Translations under genes and position numbers: made by a program
Assembly (NCBI RefSeq): GCF_910592395.1
Contig: NC_088312.1
Coordinates: forward strand, 3,720,001-3,784,000
DNA length: 64,000 nt
Origin: Lineus longissimus
Taxonomy: Eukaryota; Nemertea; Pilidiophora; Heteronemertea; Lineidae
Direction of reading: 5' to 3'
The notes under the pieces: model-generated
What the model was told of the DNA's origin: nothing
Database searches by the model: none
Seen by the model: only the letters and a program-made list of their open reading frames with translations
Shown here: piece by piece, positions 1 through 12,100 of the stretch
Layout of the letters: every line of letters begins with the position of its first letter
Numbering within the stretch: position 1 is the stretch's first letter

Positions 1-3000
1 TAATATTTACTTCTGAAAGCGTTCATTGCGAGGAGTAGGCTAATTCAACCTCGCATCATTGGATCAGCTGCAGAGTACATGGCAGGGAAGCAGGTGGCGG
101 TGGTTCTGAGAGTTGGAACTTGTACAGCGCGGACTGTGAATTAGCTTTGATCTATTATGATATCGTAGCAATTCCGTACCCTCGCCGACAGTAAAACTCA
201 GTGGAAAAGCTTTGATAATCGGAATTTTCTTCCAAAATAACCTACTGGGGATGAATCTGGTTTTACCAACCGTGATTGCGATGATGAATGGGAAGCAAAG
301 CAATGCACATTTTAAATATTTCTACCTTAAAGGAATAAACATAAAAGCATCAATGTTATGTTTTTCGTATATCCTTACCTAATTTCCCTTTGGTGCATTA
401 AGCCAAACGTCATCGCAATAGTGAATGAGGACGAGAACAAGCAGTGCACTTCGAAAATGAACATGTAATTGTAGAATACATGTACATGACTTCCCCTTTT
501 TATTCAAAATGTTGTAAAATGTTGCTGTTGAACATTCCTGGATCACCTTACCTTCTTTCTTTATATGAGCTTGGGATTTTTTCTCAATTTATTCTCAGTT
601 TATTAAAAATAATGTGTTTCGCTGTTTGCGAATTTATTTACTGTCTTCCTGAATGGCCGTGTAAGGTTAACTGCGAAATGAATAGTCTTTGCCGAACACT
701 CGCACATGAATTAGTTATTCGAACAAACGAGTAATTTCATGACTTTCTGCATCTTAATGTCTGTTGAAATGCAAATGGGCGAAATGTTTAATGACCAATT
801 CCACCAAATATGTTTTTTCCTATTTTAATCTCTAACTTGATGAATAACTAATAGTGCATTTGCTGCGGATGAGGCGAATGGGAAAAAAATGCACAGAAAG
901 TTCTTGATATGCGACAGTGGCAATGTTTTTCTCTCGTATAGACGAATTTTTGATGTAACTTCGTCTGTTGATGCGGCAGTTGTAGACTCCCGGTACGCCC
1001 TTGGCAGTGCGAGGATAATTTCTAATTGGGCATGCTCTTTTAACTAAATGTACAATCCATGATTTACATTATTTCAGATGGGTGAGCAATGACGGGAGGA
1101 TCGCTTATTACAGGGCAGTTTGGTGAGTTACATTTATATTTACTGAGTTACAGTTGGTAACTCATTGTCTTCGATCTTTCTTAAGAAAACCATCCTAGCA
1201 GACTTGTAACATTTAAAAAGACTTGTGTGCTTCAGTTTTGGCATCCGCGAAGAAATAATCATCCGTCCTTGAATCTGGCCAACGATTTTGTTGGTTAAAA
1301 TGTGATGATATAGATCAAGCGGCGGCCTTGAATTCGCTGGTGGGAAAAGTCATCCCTAGTCTAGTCACCCCTGGCGATGCTGGTTTACATATTCTGATAA
1401 GGAAGAGAACAACAGCTCTCCCGCAAAGAAAAGGTCAAATACAGATTTTGGAAATCAAGAAAAGCCTGCCGGAAAATGGTCGATTTTACGCTATTCAATT
1501 ACAAATCGTACATGTACATGTACTTCGCCCAGCAAAAGGATTCGTGTCCTCGATTGGCTGAAAAGTGATAAGGATCACAGTTGACAAAATAAACATTGAA
1601 TTCCGTAACCGTAGTTACTTAGCATTGATATCTCCATAATGATATTTTTCTTCGCATGGTTGTCACTTACGATGACAGTAATATGACATTTAATTTCCCC
1701 TAAACGTGCTCATCCTGCTTAAATCGAGATCGAGTCATGGTTAAGTCTGATGAGGGAGAGAAGGTGTATCGTATTATGACGCTGGAGATGGCTTAAGGAG
1801 TTGTCATATTTGGACTGATCTGATTTAAAGGTACATGCACGTGGAGGGAATCGGGCTTGGTCCCGGCAAGGCGATGAAGCTGGCAGATCGATTACAGGAT
1901 CAATCTCGTATGCTAAGCTCTCCATCTTCAATCAGTGTTCTTTCCAGAGTTGCAACATTGCATCTATTTTGTCCTTTTCTTGAGGGCTGCAGTTATTTTT
2001 AATTGTTTTGTGCGCACGCATAAACTACTGTAGACATGGCAGTCAGGTTCCAAACGGAAACTTAACAAAACGTCCTTCTATAATTTCCTGTTTCATAATA
2101 TTTTCTCTGACATGCTGCCCAAATAATGAGATAACAAATTCATAATGTAATGTTCTGCCGCCGAGTCAACATTTCATACGATCTTTTTTTAATTTCATTT
2201 TTCAAATCCAGCGTCTTCATTAATTTGACAGTAGACATCTTTGTCTCAGTTCCGGGGTAATCATACCCTGGGGTGGATTTTATCAAGATTTTTTTTTTTG
2301 AAAAATGATTTGTTACGTGTATCAATATTTCAAAATACAAGCAATTATGGTAATTATCGTGACGTCCTTTCTCACTGAGCCACGGACTTATCCGCCTGTA
2401 ATTAAGTATCCTGCAGTTGAAATCTTCTGGATGTTCTGTGATCAGCAATAAGATACCAGGTCCGTTAATTGGTGTTTGGTTTGATTTAGGCAGAAACTCC
2501 TCTGACCGATGAGTGCAAAGCACGCGCTGATTGGGCATTTCTGAAAACCCCCAGGATTCCTGGGTAGTTGGCAGAGGTCTGTGGAGCTATCAATGCTTTC
2601 GCCTGATGGCCTCGTGGGTATAGTGCATTCTTCATTTAGCGCATTCGCCAAGACGGCACTTTTACCAGTTGAAGACATACTGTAATCTCTGCACACACGG
2701 GCGATACATGTTTGATAAGCGTCATTGATTTCTCAAGTGGTTAATGGACGCCGCACTGAAAACAGGCAATCAAGGTCTCTGGCAACTTTCTGACAACATC
2801 AGAGTGTTGACCTTGGTGGCAATATCCCACAGCTTTTTGCATCCACTACTTGCAATGAACAAAAATATCCAAGATCGATGCATTGATATCATGACGCTCC
2901 CAACGAAAACATCATTGGCAGTAGGCCTAATTGATGTATCCACTTTCATACGAAATAGAGAACGCGATTGGAACAACGATCCAACATAATTTCATGTCCC

Positions 3001-5205
3001 CTGCGCTTCACTCGAACTATTTTTTAAATATACATTTTTAACATATAAAAGGTTTTGCATCTGTGTGTACCGGTCAACTGCTGGACTCGGGCATCTTACT
3101 TGCTGGCTATACTTTCTGACTGGTCTCAGGTCGCCATACCCGCACGAATACCCCTCGACAGTTTCTCGTCGCCTATCCCAAACGAGTAACTACATGAAGC
3201 GTTCACGGTCAGATTATACCTCCCGGATTATGATAGTTTCACTGGTACACATGCGCCTTTTAACATCAGATATATTGGCCATTCCAGCAAATGACTCTCA
3301 GTCTCGATCCGGCCATTTTTTCTATTACCATAATGTGATGAGACGGGTATCTGGCACGAAGCTCATATTGACAATTCGTGGCTGAAAAGTGCGGTGACAC
3401 AGCAATGAAATTATGGTGATTGCGTGAACGGGCTGTATCCTCAGCAATCAACGACATGGGAAATCTCGTCACTAGGTTTTTTTCGTCAGAGAGCAGAACC
3501 ATCATGTCTTCTTCACTCTCATGATAGTCTCCTACTTCTTCTTCTTCGTCCAGCTGCTTGGATAAGATCGCTTTCATAACAATACAACTAATCTTTTCCT
3601 CATGCCCTAACTCGAGTAAAATGATCCAATCATGAAGTTCTACTTTTTTTAAATGGATTTCAGTGCTGGCTATCAAATATTTTGCCAGTTTATACATCAG
3701 TGCGTTTTAAATCGATCAATAAACTATTCAACGTCAATATACGATTCGCGATTGGTAGTTTTATTGGATTTTGATCCGACGACTCCAGGGCAAAACATAC
3801 CTATTTATTAAATTCCCTCGAACTGGGGCCATCGCCTTAACAAGATTTAACTGACTTTGACTCCGCTCTAACTATGCGTAGCAAATGTCTTTAATTCAGA
3901 TTCAGGTTGGCATGCGAGGTTTCTAAGGGAGGCTGACTAAAATGTTTAGACACTTTTGTATATTTCTTCGGCTGTCCAGGGATTTGAAGGTTCATACGTT
4001 CATAGGTATAGTATTCTTAGCTTGTTATGACTGTACAGTTGATAAAACTATTTCACTATTCTGTACTGAATTAGGCCGCCACACAAGGTTTCTAGAGGAT
4101 GCTGACTCTACTGACTGGACGATTTTCCGTTTTTTCCAGTTTCCCAAGGACTAGAAGGTTTATAGGTTCCAACTGAAAAGGGTGTTGTGGCTGATAAAAA
4201 CATACAACCACAGAAGCCACTGTCTACTGACTAGCGGTCGGTGTACACTGTTAAAATGTGTGTAACATTTTCGGCAACATGTCGTTATCACACCTTGAGC
4301 TATTGACATTTTTTCGTCAACATCTCAGTAAAAACTGGGTGACATGCTCACAAAATTTTATGCCCGAATACACTGTCAACATTTTTGGCAACATGTTACC
4401 TGGCCAACTTGTTACCAAGAATGTTGCCGACAATACAGTCAGAGCTTTAAGTTGGCACACAAATTTAGATGCCGAGTCGACTGGCCTTATGATTTTTTTG
4501 GTTGCCCGAGAACTTGAACTTTCAGATGGTAAGAGATGTGGTAGTTTAAGCATGTGGAGTATGATGAAAAACCAACAGTATACACGTCAATTTATTTACA
4601 TAATTAGGGTGATCAATAATCAGGACAAAGGAGGGGATTTGAATTTGCATTTTTCTCCGATAGCCCATGGACTTGAAAGCAGGTTGAACTCCTCGGTCAA
4701 AGAGGGAAATTCACAGCACGTTCTTGGCTGATGAAAATGTAACATTACCGACAGACTACATCGGGCCCTTTGTCTTAACATTGGGAGAGGCGGACGACAG
4801 GATCAATCTTAGATGATTTGTCTTGCCTTTGGCTGCAGTGTCGATTCGTCTGGTATTGTCCTGGCTAATTCTATTACCTCAGGGGGTAAGTGTGAGAGTT
4901 GTGATATGAAAAGAGGAGAGTCAATCTGGTCTGGCTCATGAATAACTGTTCTTATTACATACACTGTACTTGTATTGGTAATCAGGAGTTTGCTTCCGGT
5001 GATATTAGTAAACCAGGTGTGATTCGATGGTAATATATAGGCCTATGATCTCTATCTTACATTTCATTTGTAGGTGCGCGTTTTAGGGTGGTTCTTAAGT
5101 ACACAATTATTGACCCAGACAAAGTCACTGAGAAGAAGAAAACTGCACTTACTGAAGTTCATTCGGAAATGTTCTGATTCTTCAGAAGAGGGTGCCAGCA
5201 GATTA
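1..5205. other. Gene-poor stretch, no supported coding exon
   Basis: The open frames here are short, AT-rich and resemble no family I know. Several have look-alike splice sites on one side only. One 45-nt segment (1078-1122) is open and flanked by TTTCAG and GTGAGT, but it is too short to claim as an exon. The stretch ends at a DNA transposon. It could be intergenic or lie inside a large intron of a gene outside the window. Confidence 0.5.
3903..4750. repeat. Degenerate tandem repeat, about four diverged copies
   Basis: A block with a GAGGTTTCTAAGGGAGGCTGACT-like start and a CCAGGGATTTGAAGGTT-like middle recurs at about 3903-4075 and 4076-4211. Weaker relatives lie near 4440-4600 and 4640-4750. 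Later copies keep the order GACTGG, a T-rich run, CCC(A/G)(A/T)GGACTTGAA and GGCTGAT(A/G)AAAA. Between them the phrase AACATTTTTGGCAACATGT occurs twice and once more inverted. Divergence is high, so this is an old array or a decayed element. The copy boundaries are approximate and were judged by eye. Confidence 0.4.
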
Positions 5206-5214
5206 CCATCAGTC

Positions 5215-5240
5215 CAAGGAGGATACCGCGGTGACGTCAC
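5215..5240 (+). repeat. Left terminal inverted repeat
   Basis: This 26-bp arm is a perfect inverted match to 6142-6167. It ends in GTGACGTCAC, itself a palindrome. The CCATCAGTC duplication abuts its outer end. Confidence 0.85.
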
Positions 5241-6141
5241 GGCTTTTCCAAGATGGCGCTGCATATTGTAAACAAACTCGATCCACGGCCAAGGGAAAAT
5301 CAAGTCATCAAAAAAGTTAGATTTTTCGCATCAAATCAGAGTTATTAGTACTTTTCTGCTATGAAATAAGTCTTCAGACAATAAGCTATCATTTGAATAA
5401 TGAAAAGTGCTGTTTTGATGGGGAGAAATAGGGTTTTTTAAACCAAATAGCCGGCACCGATCTTCCAAAATTAGCGATGGTTTCAAAACAGTCTCCCAGA
5501 TATGGGGCAATCTCTTCATTATCATAATGGGATTTGGAGGCATGTTTACAGATTTTACAAGTTCGAGACCTGTAATACCTAAAACTCGCATAGATCCCCA
5601 TAGATCCCCTCTATTTGTCGAGTTAGCGCCCCTGTAAGATCATGCATTTTCGGACACTAGAACGAAATCTTCCTGCGGATATCGCGGTTTCGGTGATGAT
5701 TTAAGGAGAAATTGACTGTTCTTAGAGTTGTATGGGACAGAAATGAGTTCATACTTCATGAATACATGAATATATTATGATATGGGCGGGCTTCTAAGTC
5801 AAAACAATAACAAACTCAACTGCATCTCTACCGTGTATCGCGTAGTGCATTGCCTAGTGTATTTCGTAGTGTATTTTAGCGGAGACATTATTTCCCATTA
5901 TTTCCGCACTTTGGCCACGCCAAACGTCTTTTTTATTCGCGGAAGTTAATCTGCTCTGTAAATTTTATTCTACACAGGAAGAATCCATACTAGGTATTGC
6001 AATATTTCATGTCTATTGGTGTTTTTGTGTACAGGAGCGCACCAGACAGTAAGACATGGAGATGTGTTCAGTGCTGGTGCTGTCAGTAGACTGAATCTGA
6101 TTGGCCATAGCGATCACTAATATGGGTCGGGATCACGTGAT

Positions 6142-6167
6142 GTGACGTCACCGCGGTATCCTCCTTG
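6142..6167 (-). repeat. Right terminal inverted repeat
   Basis: This is the exact inverted copy of 5215-5240. The second CCATCAGTC target duplication follows at 6168-6176. Confidence 0.85.
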
Positions 6168-9100
6168 CCATCAGTCTAGACGAAATAAGACTGCAGCATT
6201 TTCATAGTCATTCATATCAGCGCTTCATTTACTGATCTTCATTGGGCGGGTAAAGAAACGAACGGAAATAATCTGCATCATTTGAGAGCTCACACCGCCA
6301 AAAGCGATTCATACCGACAGACATGCAAATGAACTAAATTGCTCACTAAGATGAATATCTATGATCGCTTAATTCTTATACTCGCCCAGTTTGCCCCTGG
6401 CTTTATCTTCCTCTAACTGCACCATGCGCCATTGTGATACGAAATGTACAGGGTGTACATTCGCGACTTCACTCCTGATTCCTGACGAGTGTATTGAATG
6501 TGTATTTCATATATAAAATTCAATTTCAGAACGTTATTTTGCCGCCTATACATGTACATGTACCTCGCAGTTATAAGAATTCATGCCTATAGCCTAATAC
6601 ACGGCCTATTGTCTTTAAACAAAGGCTGCTCGCACCTGGTCCTAAATTCCCTTTGTTCAACCGTCTTATGAAAGGGTTATCAGGACAAATATTGATAACA
6701 TCGACCCCCACGGAACAACCTTCATATAGTCGATAGACCTAAACCGGCATAGGTATATAAACGTAATGTTCTATTTTTCGTTTTAAACAAGCGGACCTGC
6801 TCAGTGGCCTTTAAAGACAAGACCATGTACACCCTGAATATCAGCAGGACCCTTTTCATACAGCTCTTCTCGAAGCCATCGTATAACGTGTATGATTCAG
6901 TTTAAATCAAGATCTTTATAGTGATTGCTAAAACCCAGCGTTAAGATTCCGGATGGTTCTTTAATCGCTGTCATGACTCGTGTCCACCGCTCAGCTATAG
7001 GAAAGAAGATGTGAATACCCAACAATGGCAGCAACTCACGTCGGTCAACATTAAAAGAAACGGCATAAAGACACGAAGTCCTATAACTGACTTTGGATAT
7101 GTCAGACTCAGAATATATGAGTTTGAACTTTTGACTCCGATTTTTATAAACCTGATAGAATCTGGTGACATTTAATAGGATACCTTACTTAGACGTCAGG
7201 GAACACCTGCGGAAATTGATTTTCCCATTATCGGATACGAGAAATTGTCACATTTGCTTTCACACTGGTTGATACCCGCAATTATGAATTGTGTGTCAAA
7301 ATGAATGTATAGACACTGTATTTGACGTTTTGGAGGTGGCTGATATTGGTAAAGTGGTATGCTCTAATGCTTATAAGAAAACTGTAAACTCGTGTCAGAG
7401 TGTGACCGAAAATGCTTTCACCTAGACATAATGATAACTTTCGATGATTGTGAAATTTTTTAGTTATATCCAGTTTCCAAGTCTATTTGTGGTCCAATGG
7501 AATGTTCTGTCAATACTTTTCTGACACTTCATTGAAATAAGATGTGGATACGTCTGCTGTTCCACTGCACTAAACAAACCCTGACACAACAAGTGTGAGG
7601 AGTGTAGAGTATTCGGATTTCGTACATTACACAATCATGTAGCACGGTCAATAATGTTTTGTGCACTTTCTGTCGTCACAATATTAAGTCGAGATGTAAA
7701 ATGTCAGCTGGCCTTGATAGAGATACCTATCTTCGTCTAATGTTGGGAATCGGTGATCCATCATACCCGCCTTATTTCTCCATGTCGTTTGTTGACGTGA
7801 CCAGCAGATTTTCTATGTGTAGTGTGTCAATGCTTCATGTATGTGGAAAGATTCTTTGAAAAGCGTAATTAAAAAAACTTAATAAAGCGTCTTCAATTCA
7901 CTATTCGTTTCGCTGGTTGTAGTTTACGCTGTACCTTTTTTCCCGGAGCCAGACGAAACATCGTCAATGCTTCGCCTCGGAACACTTGCCGCGAATTAAT
8001 CCAATGTCCACCGGAGCAGTCGGAGAGCAAATTGCCAATCGATGAAAGAAAATACCTACACTGATCAAGAAGCTTGCTATTGACAAACCCATATCGTATA
8101 TCAATAGGCAGCATCCTTTGTTCGTGTCTTCTTCAGCCAGAAAGCCACATTGTCAACATCTCTACTCGGGGACACAGTCTAAATTGAAACCAACTGACAA
8201 TGGTTTATCTAAAGGCTGGCAATCCTTAGGGGGTGCAATGTTAGAATGTACGGGAACAGCGGTTTGCCTTTAGCTCCTGTCACAATCTCTCTGTAGCCGC
8301 TGCAGACTAAGAAGAAAAAGAGCTTGCCCTCGGCAAGTCACCCCGTGGGATGCCAACTTCATGATGGTGAATGTAGAGGTACCTGGTCCACCGATTATAT
8401 AGAATAAGTTGGAATCTGCATGCGGTGTCCATCTAGGGCGAGCGGGGGTATTGGGAAAATAAAACGATTTCGACTGTAGTTCCCCTTCGAGTATGAGTCG
8501 TATGTTATGAACGAATTGCTAGTAATGTACAAAAAAACCCGGAGAAATTGATATTTCAACATATTTTAGATAGTCCTGTTGTAAGCAATGCTGTAGATAA
8601 GCAATGGTCTCGTATAATAACATCTAAAAACATGATAGGCTTCTTTTTCTACATGAAACCTCTCAACAGAATTGTGTATGTACTTGCATACATACAAGTA
8701 CAAAGAAAGAAATGAGGAGAGGACATGATAAACTTTTTTATATACTTCTAAAATGTGACTTGTACTATGACTCATTGTAACTGCATGCATACGTCATTCG
8801 TTAGCCCAAGAAGGATGGTCACGTATGATTTATCCAAGGTTAGTCTTGAACCAACAAAATGATCTTTTGGTAATGAATATCGACAATCATGGCACGAGAG
8901 AATCGCCGTTCAATCTTCAGTTCGGATCATGGTGCAAAATGGCGTATTGCCATAACACCTATTGCTTGATTGGGTTGATGACAGTCGTTGGGAGCGAATG
9001 TCCGGGGCGTTAGAAGCAGTTACTGTGGCCAGAGATTTCCAGATATAGTCCCAGCGCTGTCAATAAGAGAGATATCAACATGATCATTTTGGTGAGGGGA

Positions 9101-12100
9101 AACGGTAGCACTACGTTTAATATCAATATGTCAAAATTACCAAATGAGCACCACCCACAGCTTTTATTTCGAACTAGAAACGCAATAAAAACGCATTGTG
9201 TCTGAAAATTGCGTAGAATAATTACTTTGTGTCCAGACGATTTGCTTGATAAATGTTGAGCGGATGAAGAAGAAATTGAAGTTACTAATCTGCAATCGCC
9301 CTACAAGTATTTCCCTTGAGTGATTAAAGTACTAAAATATTGATGCTTTGACGCCTTTAGTGCTAATAGACGTGTCCTATTAAGCGGACGCAATCACTGA
9401 GACACGTTTGAGTAGAAGAACGCTGCACCTGCCACTAATCGAACCTATGAATTCGACATATTGCTAAGATTTGTTGAAAACAACAATTTGGCAAATGGCC
9501 TATATTTTTAACACATTTTAGAATATAACTGATTGGTTTTTAAAGATCGCGAATTTTTTTTATGAAGTCGCCAAATCAAATCAACAGAACATACCAAATT
9601 CGGGTCATCAGCTGATTTCTCAGGTGTCATCTCATGTTACCCAAATTGGTGATGGATTCACCATGTAACTTACAAATGAGGTAGACAAGATCCTTCACGT
9701 ATTTAGTAAATTCGAAAAAGCTGTAATTTACAACTTTAGTGACAATTTCCGTTTACAACGCCGTTGACACGCGCACTCCCTGTCAAGGAGGTACATGTAC
9801 AATGTATATTACAACTCCATTACCTGATTATTTTGTTGGAATTTATTTCATTGTGGTAATACTTCCACGCATTTTGAAAAATGATTTATTATTTGAATTA
9901 CAGCAATATGCCGTTTTCAATTTCCTGGTCTGCGTTGATAAATTTTGAATTTTAACTGCTCGTTTAAAACTTCCCATGACATATGAATGGGACGATTTTT
10001 TTTCATTAAGTAATGGATTACGGTTTACATGTGATTTGTGGTCATGTTGTATGTTGGTCCTCTAATTTAAAACAATCGTAATTTATTGAATTCATTTTGC
10101 TCGCTCGACAAATACCATATATCGGTCACAGTTCATTAATTTACACATTCAATTCGTGATTTACGACGTGTTTCACCAATATAGGATGCCAAGTGTCAAT
10201 TTTGAAATTGGTCACTTCATCCATGACAAGAATGCCATTAGCTGAAGTTGCAAACATCTATTAAAGGAGAGGTAGAATTGTTGAAAAGGGCCCACCTTGT
10301 TAAGTCCATAATGGCTCAGTCTCTACGCTTGCAGAAAGAAGCCTAAATTTGTAATGGGATTGAAAATGGTTATAGGTGCAGTCACAGCGAGAGAACTAAG
10401 CTTGACTTAGGTAATGTAGCCTGTGTTCAGAATGATATAATTTTAATTTGACGGAGTTCTCTTTCCTGGGCAAAAAGTCTTTTTAAACCGCTGATAAATT
10501 CCTTTATCATGATCCCTTTAATTGAATTCTGTCTCTGTAATTCGTTGATAGTGCTCGAAAGACAATGTGCTTATCAACTAAGGAAGGCTTCCAAACCTCA
10601 ATAAAAAATACCGTCTTCCATAACATTACTTTTGCATGAACCATTTGTGATTACTTCTGTCAGTCATCTCATGTATCAGTCAGACATATGGCAACCATGT
10701 CAATTACTAGTAACGCCACAATCAGTTGGCGACTTGTGTATAGCTAACGGTCCTTCGGATCATATATGATTAGTATTTCACGAAACATCCTATATCACAA
10801 GTGGGATTTGTGGTGGGAATATTTTCACTGAGAGGTCTTGCTAACACTTCGGCGCGTAGAGTATCTCCTACATACGGTGGCTGCTCTCAGCAAACTGAGT
10901 TAATAATGGCCAATTTCGCCAGGATGTCGTCGTTCGCTTGGATGGTGTAATATTATGACCACCAGCGGAAATGGCCACATTTGGAGCTGCCAAATCCAGA
11001 CAATCGGTCTGACATAGCGCCTCGGACTAGAAAATGTGCTATGACGAGACTTGACGACGCACTGGCTTGATAGATGTCGTGCAATAATGCCACCAAATTC
11101 ATTATAAAGTATAAACTGCGTTAAGTACCATTATAATATTCCCTTTAGTGTCAATGAGAACGCCAAAAGACCAACATCATCAACTGAACCTTTCGGTGAA
11201 AAACTGGAGCTGTGCTTTGAGGCTATTTATTGATAGGGTTTCGTCAGATCGAACATCTATTCAGTCTGCTAAGAAAACGCACATTTTAACACACATGTTA
11301 AGTCCTTTACCAAGGCTTTTCATAAAAAGAATCATATGTTTTGTTAGTGATGCACAGCAGTTCGAGGCTATTTTCAAAGCATCAACCGCCATCACATGTA
11401 ATTGAAATGTTCTGCACAAGCTGAAGCGTTTAGGGTAGGATATTTCACGCATGATGGAAAATTTGGAGCAAACGAACAGCCCGGCAATTTCCTCACTTAA
11501 GTGCCGGGCAAGCATCTTTCGCCGGGGGAAGTCAATAGTGGATGTTAATTCGAAGAACACCTTACTGATCTAGTGTGTGGTTTTCGGCTTCATATATAAA
11601 CAAGATCTTACTATACTAAAGACCTTCAGGTGGATTTCTGATCATGCGTTTAACACGAAACATTTTAAAACAGTTTGAATATTTTAAGGATGGGTTTAAC
11701 GCATATGTCTGCCATCGATATATTTTGGTACCTAAGAGTGGCTATAGGATTTACTTTATCATGTTTTCATTGAGACCCCTTGGCGTGGTGCTGGGGAATC
11801 AATGCATGTTATTGCGCGAGTCGAAGCCACTAACTACTGAAAGTGTGTTGATTGCCGTAGATCATGGGCGCGGCGTATCGAGAATCGCCAGAGAGGGAGT
11901 AGTTTCGCAGATCTGCCAGGGCCATTCACTAGTCCCCAATGTTATTCTCGTCCAGTTTTAAGGAGATGCATCGCAAGCCCGACCCTCCTCTGACTAAATG
12001 CATAGATTGGGGGCGCTATACGATCTCAACACATTTTGTGTTGGGTCATGACCTCATTCCAAGTGCCTGTCAGTGAAAGTCCTGTATATGTATACTATAG

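Larger units (their letters stand above)
5215..6167. mobile_element. Non-autonomous DNA transposon with 26-bp TIRs and 9-bp TSD
   Basis: The first 26 bases (5215-5240, beginning CAAGGAGGATACCGCGG) are the exact reverse complement of the last 26 (6142-6167). The element is flanked directly by the 9-bp repeat CCATCAGTC at 5206-5214 and 6168-6176, which is what a target-site duplication should look like. A 9-bp duplication is typical of Mutator-like (MULE/MuDR) elements, although Merlin and hAT elements give 8-9 bp. The 953-bp interior has no open frame resembling a transposase, so it would need a transposase in trans. Both TIRs contain the palindrome TGACGTCA. Perfect TIRs and TSD suggest fairly recent insertion. 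Confidence 0.85.

Noticed and set aside
1078-1122. 45-nt micro-exon between TTTCAG and GTGAGT
   Set aside because: Open in one frame, but too short and without neighbouring exons to support it.
2140-2538. 132-aa minus-strand frame
   Set aside because: Starts from a non-ATG or weak context and shows no family resemblance.
3266-3697. 143-aa minus-strand frame
   Set aside because: No recognised motif, no matching splice signals, and low-complexity acidic stretch; likely chance.
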